Origin: Gammaproteobacteria bacterium
GTDB lineage: Bacteria; Pseudomonadota; Gammaproteobacteria; Chromatiales; Chromatiaceae
Assembly: GCA_013041975.1 (NCBI GenBank)
Contig: JABDQZ010000005.1
Location: 1-34,150 of the forward strand
Direction of reading: 5' to 3'
DNA length: 34,150 nt
Translations under genes and position numbers: made by a program
Notes under the pieces: model-generated
Told to the model about the DNA's origin: nothing
Databases searched by the model: none
What the model saw: only the letters and a program-made list of their open reading frames with translations
Shown here: piece after piece, positions 10,709 through 19,637 of the stretch
Layout: each line of letters opens with the position of its first letter
Numbering within the stretch: position 1 is the stretch's first letter

Positions 10709-11683
10709 CTATTGGCTGCAGCCACTAACACATTCACCGGCGCTATCGAAGGACATTGTTTTTCCGCTTAGCGGCAATAAAACCGGAATCTTTGCGTTTT
10801 TGATGAATTCATCTGTGCGCGTTCCGGCAATCAGTTTTCCGGATTCGGTGGCCTGTTCATTAGCGTGAGAAGGTATAACAGAGGCAGGCTTTATCAATTC
10901 ATTGACAACATAGGCCGCCTCTTTTGGGCCGGTTGTAAACGTGTTACCAATGTTAATCACTGCCAGCCTCGCCTGGTAATGATCAGCGACGACAGATTTC
11001 TGTTCTGCGGTGATGCCGGTGTCACCGGACAGGTACGCAACAAGACCATTACTGAAGGTAATGACATAGCCAGTGGGCGGACCCGCATATGCCGTTAAGC
11101 CGACAGCATCCAGTAGCTCACCCAGTTTTCCGCCGACAAAGCGTCCTGAAACACCATTGGAATGGGCTGCAGGGACAGTCGTCAGGGTAACACCATTGAC
11201 CTGCCGTGAACCACCAAACCTGACAAGCAGCGAATTTTTTGGGTTGCCGCCAGCAGCTTCAAGTTTTTTTGCAAAAAACTTTGGCATCTCGCTCCCGGTA
11301 ATAATTTTGGCATTTTTATCAACAGCTATTTTTACGGAATTGGTCAGGTTAGTTGCGTCGACAGTAAATTCCGGTTTTGCGCAACTTCCGGCTCCCACAT
11401 TCGACAGGTGCTTGTCGCCAACATGGTCTCCATGCATGTGTGAAACGAGGACAATATCGATATTCCCCAGGCGCTCATCACCGGCACCTGCGACCGTTCG
11501 GCCGACATCGTACAAGATACGCGTTCCATCGGGATCTTCAAAAAGAAATGCCCGATCATACCGGCAAAAATCACCTGCATGACTGCCAAGAGATGTGACT
11601 TTAACCAGGCTTTGCTGGGCAGAAACCGAACCCACAGGTGAAATTAAAAACAGTATGGCAAGTGTTGATAAAAGTTTGTGCAT
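10709..11683 (-). CDS. Secreted/periplasmic MBL-fold metallo-hydrolase
   Basis: N-terminal signal peptide (MHKLLSTLAILFLISPVGSVSAQ), VSHMHGDHVGD (HxHxDH), distal YLSGDTG and IPSHANE metal-ligand motifs. Confidence 0.85.
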   Translation of the reverse strand: MHKLLSTLAILFLISPVGSVSAQQSLVKVTSLGSHAGDFCRYDRAFLFEDPDGTRILYDVGRTVAGAGDERLGNIDIVLVSHMHGDHVGDKHLSNVGAGSCAKPEFTVDATNLTNSVKIAVDKNAKIITGSEMPKFFAKKLEAAGGNPKNSLLVRFGGSRQVNGVTLTTVPAAHSNGVSGRFVGGKLGELLDAVGLTAYAGPPTGYVITFSNGLVAYLSGDTGITAEQKSVVADHYQARLAVINIGNTFTTGPKEAAYVVNELIKPASVIPSHANEQATESGKLIAGTRTDEFIKNAKIPVLLPLSGKTMSFDSAGECVSGCSQ

Positions 11684-11907
11684 GATTTTATCCAGACAAT
11701 TAATTGTGTTGGTAAAGTATGGATGATCACGGAAAATATAACCCCTGTAAGAAGTAAGAAATTAATTCTGCTAAACTGACGGCAGTGAATCAGACTGACA
11801 CATCAAAGGTGGCCGCGTTAAGTCTCCATCCAGGCAATGGCGCCAACCGCCCATGGTGAATAATAGCAACCTGGCACAAAATCTGCCGTCATGGAGAACC
11901 TGATCCA

Positions 11908-13440
11908 TTGAAAAAAACACGAAGCCTGAGGCTTATCCTGGGCGACCAGCTTTCCCCAGATATTTCCTCTTTAGATAACATAAGTCTGGCAGAAGATGTT
12001 GTGCTGATGTGCGAGGTCAAAGAAGAAGCCACTTACGTTCCCCATCACAAGCAAAAACTGGCATTTATATTCAGTGCCATGCGCCATTTTTCAGCTGACC
12101 TGCAAGACAATGGTATCAACGTTGACTATACCAAGTTAGACGATTTAAATAACACGGGGAGTTTCTCCGGCGAGGTTAAGCGTGCTCTGCAAAGATATAA
12201 ATGCCATAAAATTATTGTTACCGAGTCAGGCGAATGGCGTGTCTTGCAGATGTTCAAAAACTGGCGAAAAACATTTGATGTTGAAGTCGAAATCAGACCA
12301 GATACACGCTTTTTATGCTCCATAGAACAATTTAAACAATGGGCCGATTCGCAAAAGCAATTGCGCATGGAAAACTTCTATCGTTACATGCGCAAGCAAA
12401 CCGGCTGGCTCATGGACAATGGTAAACCACTAGGTGGTAAATGGAATTATGACAATGCCAACCGAAAGGCGCTGCCTAAAACTATTTCAGTACCAGTTAG
12501 AAAGCCGTTCGAAATTGATCGAATCAAACAGGACGTTATGGATCTGGTTGCCAGGCGCTTCCCCGATAACCCGGGGGAGATCAAACCGTTCAATTGGGCT
12601 GTTAGCAGAGAACAGGCACAGACAGTCTTTAAAACCTTTATTAACACTTACCTGGAAAATTTTGGACAGTTCCAGGATGCTATGAAAACCGATGAAGACT
12701 TCTTGTACCATGCCGTTATATCGCCTTATATCAATACAGGCCTGCTCAACCCGCGTGAGGTTTGTGAAGCAGTTTTAAAGGCTGGCAAGAAAAAATCTCT
12801 TCCTATTGAAACCATAGAAGGCTTTATTCGACAGGTTCTCGGCTGGAGGGAATATGTACGCGGCATATACTGGCTAAAGATGCCGGAGTATGTTGAATCA
12901 AATACCTTTGATGCCAATCGTCCGTTACCGGGTTTTTTCTGGACTGCTGATACTGATTTGTTTTGTCTGCACCAATCGATAAAAGCTAGCTTGAATAACG
13001 CCTATGCGCATCATATTCAGCGCCTGATGATCATTGGTAACTTTGCCTTGTTGACCGGATTAACTCCTGAGGCAGTAGAAGAATGGTACTTAAGTGTCTA
13101 CGCCGATGCTTTTGAATGGGTAGAGTTACCCAATACCCATGGCATGGTGCTTTATGCTGATGAAGGCCTGTTGGCCAGTAAACCCTATGCAGCATCCGGT
13201 GCCTACATTCACAGAATGTCTGATTACTGCCAGCATTGTGATTACAACGTGAAAGAAAAAAACGGTCAAAATGCCTGCCCGTTCAATTACCTGTATTGGT
13301 ATTTCCTCGATAAAAACCGTGGCCGGTTATCTCAAAACCAAAGACTGGCAATGCCCTACCGAACACTGACAAAAATGACAAAAGATAAAATTAAAATGGT
13401 CAGAAAGGATGCCAACGCATTTTTGTCAGGCCTGAAGTGA
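11908..13440 (+). CDS. FeS-type cryptochrome/photolyase-related protein (FeS-BCP / PhrB (6-4) photolyase-like), TTG start
   Basis: SLRLILGDQLSPD N-terminus, DFYRYMRKQTGWLM-like region, four-Cys pattern LFCLHQS...YCQHC...ACPFNYLYWYF. Confidence 0.9.
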   Translation: MKKTRSLRLILGDQLSPDISSLDNISLAEDVVLMCEVKEEATYVPHHKQKLAFIFSAMRHFSADLQDNGINVDYTKLDDLNNTGSFSGEVKRALQRYKCHKIIVTESGEWRVLQMFKNWRKTFDVEVEIRPDTRFLCSIEQFKQWADSQKQLRMENFYRYMRKQTGWLMDNGKPLGGKWNYDNANRKALPKTISVPVRKPFEIDRIKQDVMDLVARRFPDNPGEIKPFNWAVSREQAQTVFKTFINTYLENFGQFQDAMKTDEDFLYHAVISPYINTGLLNPREVCEAVLKAGKKKSLPIETIEGFIRQVLGWREYVRGIYWLKMPEYVESNTFDANRPLPGFFWTADTDLFCLHQSIKASLNNAYAHHIQRLMIIGNFALLTGLTPEAVEEWYLSVYADAFEWVELPNTHGMVLYADEGLLASKPYAASGAYIHRMSDYCQHCDYNVKEKNGQNACPFNYLYWYFLDKNRGRLSQNQRLAMPYRTLTKMTKDKIKMVRKDANAFLSGLK

Positions 13441-13564
13441 GTCAACTTGCAAACAATACTGCTGGTAATGCATTTACCGTGATGCTTTACGTCATAGATT
13501 GACAAGGTGATTGCAAATAGATGCTAGCCTGACCACCGACAATTTTAGCCCGACAGTTTAGTAC

Positions 13565-13592
13565 AAAAAAAAGCCCCGCAGGGGATACGGGG
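13565..13592 (-). terminator. Rho-independent terminator for minus-strand transcription
   Basis: Minus strand reads GCCCCGTATCCCCTGCGGGGCTTTTTTTTGT: GC-rich hairpin followed by T8. Confidence 0.8.
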
Positions 13593-13718
13593 CAAACTAA
13601 AGGGAAATAAGTAAAAGAACATTTTCATTTACTACGCTATAAATATATTGATGCCATAATGATATTCAACATGAAAAAAACGAGGTTTATACCCATCAGT
13701 TTTTGTTAAATTAAGACT

Positions 13719-13880
13719 ATGTTTAAATTGATATTTAATGATTTCTGGTTGATTTTTTTCCTTACTTTATTATTCATTTCGATTACCCTGTTTGTGCTTG
13801 ATGTGATTGCTTACCCTTTCGGCATTTTCATGCTAATCATCGCAATCTTGGCCAGAAGCGCTTTCCTTAAAACTCATTAA
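13719..13880 (+). CDS. Candidate 53-aa small hydrophobic membrane protein (MFKLIFNDFWLIFFLTLLFISITLFVLDVIAYPFGIFMLIIAILARSAFLKTH)
   Basis: ATG..TAA ORF below the ORF-track length cutoff; strongly hydrophobic; overlaps the 3' end of the convergent gene by 14 nt; no convincing SD. Confidence 0.35.
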   Translation: MFKLIFNDFWLIFFLTLLFISITLFVLDVIAYPFGIFMLIIAILARSAFLKTH

Positions 13881-15432
13881 ACTCATCTGATCTGTTAATT
13901 GGTGTCAAAGGATAAACCTTGATTCCCTGAATGGTTTTGGATGATGGCTTTAACAGGAACCTCACCAGGATAAAGTAGATATCCAGATCAAAAAGCTTAT
14001 CTGAAATATCTTGTCTGTGAATTTCACCAGTAGTTGAAGCGTTTGTATTCATGATATTTTTATCCACATACTGATAACCATTCTCTTCCAGGTCCTTTTC
14101 ATTTGTGATCTGGCCCTGGTATCGCCACTGGTTAATCATGTGATAACGACTGAAGTCTTTATCCTCAATTGAGGTTTCCTTAATCAGGATTGCATCCGGC
14201 CATGGCCATTGCATGATCTGGTAACTCTTTAAGGCAGCACTGAGCCTTTCATTATAAATTTTTGGTTCTTCAGTTCCGCAGCAGGCACCAAAACATTTCT
14301 TGAGCTGAGTCCGGAAACAGGCCTGTTTTGATTTAGTGGACTTTTCCAGGCCAATTAACTTGTAACAAAGAAAAAAATTATCAGCTAGCTTTGTTAATTG
14401 TGTTTGCGCCTGTTTCTGGCTTCTGAATAAACCATAATGCTGGCTGGAATCAGGTAATGAGGCATCGATACGTTCTATTCGAACCTGCAGATAACCTGCA
14501 TTATTTTCATATATTTTATAAAAATATAGATACCGTGATTTTTTAAGGCGTAAATTAAATTCAGGATGCAGTTGTTTGATTTGCTGACTTTCTCTAATCT
14601 GCGCACCAAAATCAGAAGGAGTCAGATCGTATTCAATTCTGGCGACTGATGAATACAACCGAAACTGTCTGCCTCTCTGGTACTCCTGGGAAAAGTGACT
14701 TTTTACCCTGTCCTGAATATTGACCGACTTGCCTATGTAGAGCAACTTTCCAGCCGTATCATAAAAATAATAAACGCCGGGTGACTTAGGCAGGCTGTTA
14801 ATCACCTCTGCATCAATCATGGCTGGTAATGAAGGTGCCTTGAAAATGAGGTTACATGCTGAACGAATTTCCTCTTCTTCATGAATTTGTGAACTTGTCA
14901 GGAAAAATCGCCAGATAACTTCGGCATCATCCATAGCTCGGTGACGATTGTTCACCCGATAACCAAACCGCTTGATTATATGGTTAAGGCTGTGGCGTTT
15001 AAATTGAGGATACAGGTGACGACTGAACTTTACAGAACAAAGTACCCTGGGTTTAAACTGAATTCCGCAGCGTTTAAATTCGGCCTTAAGAAAGCCATGA
15101 TCGAAGCGTGCGTTGTGTGCAACAAACACCCTGTCATGAAAAAGGTTTAGCAACTCTTCCGTCAACTGTTCGAAAACTGGCGCAGGTTTAACATCTGAAT
15201 CTGTTATACCAGTCAACAGGTTAATCTTATCGGGAATGCAGACACCGGGGTGAATAAAACTTTGCCAACGATGAATGACAACGCCGTTATCAACCAGCAA
15301 AACCGCGATTTCGATAACTCTATGGTACTTGGGACTACCGCCGGTTGTTTCAATATCAACTATCGCCATTTTCTCAGGAAACCCCGAAGACAGTTGCCTT
15401 ACTGGCTGGTCCAGCCAATCAAGCTGCGGCAT
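13867..15432 (-). CDS. DEDDh (DnaQ/epsilon-like) exonuclease fused to GIY-YIG/UvrC-N-like nuclease
   Basis: IVDIETTGG, VAHNARFDHGFL, NRHRAMDDAEVIWRFF exonuclease motifs; PGVYYFYDTAGKLLYIGKSVNIQDRVKSHF GIY-YIG; UvrC-type Cys motif C-x15-C-x7-C-x3-C. Confidence 0.9.
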   Translation of the reverse strand: MPQLDWLDQPVRQLSSGFPEKMAIVDIETTGGSPKYHRVIEIAVLLVDNGVVIHRWQSFIHPGVCIPDKINLLTGITDSDVKPAPVFEQLTEELLNLFHDRVFVAHNARFDHGFLKAEFKRCGIQFKPRVLCSVKFSRHLYPQFKRHSLNHIIKRFGYRVNNRHRAMDDAEVIWRFFLTSSQIHEEEEIRSACNLIFKAPSLPAMIDAEVINSLPKSPGVYYFYDTAGKLLYIGKSVNIQDRVKSHFSQEYQRGRQFRLYSSVARIEYDLTPSDFGAQIRESQQIKQLHPEFNLRLKKSRYLYFYKIYENNAGYLQVRIERIDASLPDSSQHYGLFRSQKQAQTQLTKLADNFFLCYKLIGLEKSTKSKQACFRTQLKKCFGACCGTEEPKIYNERLSAALKSYQIMQWPWPDAILIKETSIEDKDFSRYHMINQWRYQGQITNEKDLEENGYQYVDKNIMNTNASTTGEIHRQDISDKLFDLDIYFILVRFLLKPSSKTIQGIKVYPLTPINRSDEFNEF

Positions 15433-15450
15433 CACTTTGGGTACCGTTGT

Positions 15451-16758
15451 TTACGTCAAAGTATGACGAACGAGCTGATTGACGTTTAGATTCGCACCCA
15501 GGTGGGAAAGCAGAAGGTATAAACCACCAAGCTTGCGATGCAAAAACAGAATGTCTGTTGGTGGCAAGCGGGTATAACGTTGTTCAAACCTGAGCTTCAT
15601 GAGTTTGTCCGTCATTAGCTGGCTCAACTGGCTGTGCCTGAAATCAAATTCACCTTCGTGTCGGATAGGCATTGTCACTGTTAATATCAGATCAACGATT
15701 GCATCCTGGTAGTTTTTATTATCATCTTCACTTGTATAACCAATCTCGTAAGCCGATTCCAAAATAGCCTGCTTGTCACTGCTGAGACAGGCATTTAGCA
15801 AAACCATGAATTTGTTTCTCATTAACTCTGAGTAGCGGCGTGTAGCACCAAAATCCAGTAACTGGATCTTTCCCGTGTTTTCAGAGTAAAGGTAATTGGC
15901 AAAATTGGAATCGGTCTGCACTATACCGAATTGAAAGACCTCTCTTAGAGATAACTCCAGCAAGTTACTGGTGACATTATGACGCACATCCAAATTTTTG
16001 TTGTAGAGCTTGTCAATGACCTCACCGTCTAAAAACGTGGTGGTTAGAATTTTGTCATTACTCAGCTCTTCAATGACTTCTGCAACTTCAAACCTGTCAT
16101 CGTTTTCAATAAAACGGCTAAATTCATTAAGGAAAGCAGCTTCGCTCTTATAATCTGCCTCGGCATGTAATTGTAGCCTTGCATCTTCAATCAATGGAGC
16201 AATATCGACATCAGCGGGAATCATTTTAAACAGATTGAGCAACATGGCGATGTTGTCAATATCGCTATCAATACTTTCCTTCACTCCCGGGTACTGCAGT
16301 TTAATAGCAACCTGTCTGCCCTCCTTTAATTCGGCAATATGCACCTGACCAATGGAAGCCGAAGCAATTGGCGTAAATTTAAAACGTTGGAAATGAGACT
16401 GCCAGTTACTACCCAGGTTTTTCTCCATCACCTCGGCGATCTGCATCATCGGCATTTGATGGGCATCGTTTCTTAAGCGGGAAAAAACCTCGGACACTTC
16501 CCTGGGAAGCAGGTAGCCGACATCCATTGACAGCAACTGCCCTACCTTCATAGCCGCACCGCGCATCTCGGAGAGTTTCTCGGCAATTTTGTTGGCATTT
16601 TTAGAAGATAGAACGAGATCAGCAATTACCGGTTTGTTACCCGACAAGAGTGTCTTGCTGCCTTGATACAATACGTTACCCGCCAGGGAAGTTGCCAGGC
16701 CACCAAGTTTTGCAAAACGGCCAAGTCGTGAATGAGGTAATGTCGATTGCTGTGCCAT
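15451..16758 (-). CDS. ABC1/AarF/UbiB-family atypical kinase
   Basis: EMRGAAMKVGQLLSMD (KxGQ), ASIGQVHIAELKEGRQVAIKLQYPGV, QTDSNFANYLY, IQLLDFGATRR. ATG at 16758 preferred over TTG at 16845, which lies in the divergent promoter. Confidence 0.93.
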   Translation of the reverse strand: MAQQSTLPHSRLGRFAKLGGLATSLAGNVLYQGSKTLLSGNKPVIADLVLSSKNANKIAEKLSEMRGAAMKVGQLLSMDVGYLLPREVSEVFSRLRNDAHQMPMMQIAEVMEKNLGSNWQSHFQRFKFTPIASASIGQVHIAELKEGRQVAIKLQYPGVKESIDSDIDNIAMLLNLFKMIPADVDIAPLIEDARLQLHAEADYKSEAAFLNEFSRFIENDDRFEVAEVIEELSNDKILTTTFLDGEVIDKLYNKNLDVRHNVTSNLLELSLREVFQFGIVQTDSNFANYLYSENTGKIQLLDFGATRRYSELMRNKFMVLLNACLSSDKQAILESAYEIGYTSEDDNKNYQDAIVDLILTVTMPIRHEGEFDFRHSQLSQLMTDKLMKLRFEQRYTRLPPTDILFLHRKLGGLYLLLSHLGANLNVNQLVRHTLT

Positions 16759-16849
16759 GTCTAATCCGTCTGTTATTCCCAGATCTGGCCTGAGATAAGA
16801 GTGAGTTACCTGAGTAACACTAGCTAGCGGAAATAATCTTGTCAAATAT

Positions 16850-16877
16850 TTGTCTTAGACAAGTATTGTACTATAAT
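16850..16877 (+). promoter_or_regulatory. Sigma70-like promoter of the MerR-B12 gene with palindromic operator TTGTCTTAGACAA over the -35
   Basis: -35 TTGTCT (16850-16855), 16-nt spacer, -10 TATAAT (16872-16877); perfect 13-nt palindrome 16850-16862; extra half-sites TTGTC at 16840 and TTGTAC at 16866. Confidence 0.7.
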
Positions 16878-16885
16878 CTCCAGTT

Positions 16886-17821
16886 ATGACTGCTACCAAG
16901 ACACAAGTTTCTCCTGCCATGCACCCTATCCAGGTCGTTTCTCAACGCACCGGGTTGAGTAAGGATGTGATTCGTGCCTGGGAAAAACGCTACACTAGCG
17001 TCAAGCCAAAACGCCATACCACCACAGGCCGCAGACTCTATTCTGATAAAGATATCCAGCGTTTATCTCTGCTGCACAAGGCGACACGCTCCGGCCGAAG
17101 AATCAGTGATGTTTCAGCTCTGTCAAATAACCAACTTGCTGAGCTGCTTGCTAATGAAAATGCACAAATTGATTCGCAAAAACCCAATATTTCCGGGGTT
17201 TCTGACTATGATGAATGGCTTCAACCGCTCATCGCCAGTATTAATCAAACGGACGAAGCTGGTATTTATCAAAGCCTGGTCAATGCATCTACAGCCCTAC
17301 CTCAAATCATATTTTTCGAACAGGTTTTATCAAAAGCATTGATTTACATCGGCGAGTCCTGGAAAAAGGGCGACTTAAGAATCGGCCATGAACACCTGGC
17401 CAGCATTCAGATTAAACGTTTCCTTTTGAACCTGCTGGAACGTGAATTGCCTGTTGGCCCCAGCCTGCTTGTAACAACGCCCGTGGGCCAAAGACATGAA
17501 CTTGGCGCCTTGATGGCAGCCGTCATTGCGGCCATGGAAGGATGGCGATGCCGGTACATGGGAGCAGACATGCCGGCAACGGAAATCGTTGCTGCTGCAG
17601 TTGCATCTGATTCAAAAGGAATTCTGCTGAGCCTGGTCAGTCGTGCTGATGAAAAGCTTCTGCATCAGGAAATCACCACCCTGGCCCATGTCCTGCCTGA
17701 AGATATGTTTGTCATCATCGGGGGTAACAAGGCAGATCGCTATGCTGAATTGTTTGCCGACATTAATGCTTATTTCTGCAGTGATCTCAGGTCACTTTCT
17801 GTAACGCTTGAGGGGCTCTGA
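16886..17821 (+). CDS. MerR-family regulator with cobalamin-binding domain (CarH/LitR-type AdoCbl photoreceptor)
   Basis: MerR HTH VVSQRTGLSKDVIRAWEKRY; Wx9EH motif (WKKGDLRIGHEH); B12 lower-ligand His region PVGQRHELGALMAA. Confidence 0.92.
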   Translation: MTATKTQVSPAMHPIQVVSQRTGLSKDVIRAWEKRYTSVKPKRHTTTGRRLYSDKDIQRLSLLHKATRSGRRISDVSALSNNQLAELLANENAQIDSQKPNISGVSDYDEWLQPLIASINQTDEAGIYQSLVNASTALPQIIFFEQVLSKALIYIGESWKKGDLRIGHEHLASIQIKRFLLNLLERELPVGPSLLVTTPVGQRHELGALMAAVIAAMEGWRCRYMGADMPATEIVAAAVASDSKGILLSLVSRADEKLLHQEITTLAHVLPEDMFVIIGGNKADRYAELFADINAYFCSDLRSLSVTLEGL

Positions 17822-17823
17822 TT

Positions 17824-18183
17824 ATGCAACGCTTACATCCATCTTCCAAACATCGCAGCAGATATGGTATTGAGTGGCGAATCCTTAAACAAATACCTGC
17901 CGCTTTTATAATAAGTGGCGTTGTGATTTACCTGACCAATCAATTGGCTCACTGGCTTTTGGTTGCAGAAACCGCTTCAATGCAGCTTAAGCAAACAGAG
18001 TTTATCGACATCATTACCATCTCGGTTTTGATAACCATCTGGACGGCCATTTTCACCGTCGCGATTGGTGCATTTGCTGTTTACATAATGAAAGGCCCGG
18101 TATACACAGCCGACAGCCTGGAATTAATGGATTCTGAATATCCACTTGAAACAAAGCGCGATGACAAACACAGTAATTCATAA
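17824..18183 (+). CDS. Uncharacterised 119-aa membrane protein (two predicted TM helices), probably co-transcribed with the MerR-B12 gene
   Basis: Starts 2 nt after the upstream stop; two hydrophobic segments. Confidence 0.65.
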   Translation: MQRLHPSSKHRSRYGIEWRILKQIPAAFIISGVVIYLTNQLAHWLLVAETASMQLKQTEFIDIITISVLITIWTAIFTVAIGAFAVYIMKGPVYTADSLELMDSEYPLETKRDDKHSNS

Positions 18184-18332
18184 ACCTGTTCATCAAGGAC
18201 AAAAGAAAACCTTGATGACAAAGAGATGACTAAGCTATCAAAATAACGTTGCAAGCATACTGGCAAAGACACACCTGATGTCGTTTAAATTCATCATTAC
18301 GACCATAAAGCATCGATGAGGCGATTAAACTA

Positions 18333-19637
18333 ATGAAGCAACACACAACTTGGTCTGGTGCCGGCCTGGTTGTCGCCAACATGATAGGAGTCGGTGTTTT
18401 AGTCAGTACTGGTTACATGGCCCAGGACATGTCAGCAACACCCATTCTAATCGCCTGGATTCTCGGTACTGTTATTGCTGTTTGTGGGGTAATAGCATAT
18501 TCCGGTGTCGTAGCCTCAATTCGTGAATCTGGAGGTGAATACCGGTTTCTATCCAACTTATTACATCCATTCCTTGGCTATGTTGCTGGATGGGGTTCGC
18601 TTGTGTTGGGCTTTTCAGCAGCCATTGCTGTCGATGCCCATGCTATTGGCAATTTTACCAACACGCTTCTATCTGGGCCTGAACCACGCATTTCAGGTGC
18701 TATCGTGATTCTTATTTTCACAATGCTGCATGCTTTTAATTCAAGTTTGTCTCACCGTGGACAAAATGTGCTTGTCAGCTTTAAATTAACTTTTTTGATC
18801 TTATTTGTGCTGGTTTCACTGATGATAGGTGATAATTCCATACCAACATGGGTACCGCCAAACAGCACAGAAGGCTTCCCCTGGATAAAGGTCATTGAAA
18901 ATCAGTTCTGGATAGCTTTTGCATTCAGCGGTTGGAATGCAGCTGTTTATGCTGCAGGTGAGTATAAAAATCCGGGCCGTGATGTCCCCCGCTCAATGAT
19001 GATTGGTCTTCTCCTGGTCGGTATTCTTTACCTGGCCATAAACTGGGTATTTGTGGCCAACCTGACACCCGGTGATGCAATAAAAGTTTTTAGCTATGAA
19101 GAAACAAGAATTACTCTTGCTCATCTCATCGCAGACGATATTTTTGGTGACTATGGGGGAAAGCTTGTCTCTCTATTGGTGATCGTGGCGTTTCTTTCTG
19201 CTATTAGCGCAATGATGATGATTGGCCCTCGTGTATACAGCGCGATGGCGGAGGATGGTTATCTGCCAAAGTTTTTTAGACCTGTTGATGGTAAACCGCC
19301 ACTCAATGCCACTCTCCTGCAAGCCACAGTCGCACTCCTGTTATTATTTTCCCATACTCTCAGAGAAGCTGTCTTGGCAGCTTCCGCTTTTCTTCTCATT
19401 TTTTCTGCACTTACGGCGCTATCACTGTTTAGATTACGCCGTTTTAATCGCCGGCCTTTTCCAACAAAATACCAGTTGACTGCTGCTGTCATTTTCATGC
19501 TTTCAGTAAGCATTATCCTGGTGGTTGGACTTAAAAATTCTGTTGTTCAATGGCACTCATTCGGAGCAGTTATTATTCTGGCAAGCTTGACCTATCTGGC
19601 CACAATATATCTCAAGCGTTACAACAGTGAAAAATAG
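18333..19637 (+). CDS. APC-superfamily amino acid permease
   Basis: GAGLVVANMIGVGVLVSTGYMA, FSGWNAAVYAAGEYKNPGRDVPRSM, multi-TM. Confidence 0.9.
   Translation: MKQHTTWSGAGLVVANMIGVGVLVSTGYMAQDMSATPILIAWILGTVIAVCGVIAYSGVVASIRESGGEYRFLSNLLHPFLGYVAGWGSLVLGFSAAIAVDAHAIGNFTNTLLSGPEPRISGAIVILIFTMLHAFNSSLSHRGQNVLVSFKLTFLILFVLVSLMIGDNSIPTWVPPNSTEGFPWIKVIENQFWIAFAFSGWNAAVYAAGEYKNPGRDVPRSMMIGLLLVGILYLAINWVFVANLTPGDAIKVFSYEETRITLAHLIADDIFGDYGGKLVSLLVIVAFLSAISAMMMIGPRVYSAMAEDGYLPKFFRPVDGKPPLNATLLQATVALLLLFSHTLREAVLAASAFLLIFSALTALSLFRLRRFNRRPFPTKYQLTAAVIFMLSVSIILVVGLKNSVVQWHSFGAVIILASLTYLATIYLKRYNSEK

Noticed and set aside
11073-11598. Plus-strand ORFs of 169 and 73 aa
   Set aside because: Antisense to the well-supported MBL-fold gene.
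16759-16845. 29-aa N-terminal extension of the UbiB-like protein from a TTG start
   Set aside because: The TTG lies inside the divergent promoter/operator; ATG at 16758 gives a more typical N-terminus.
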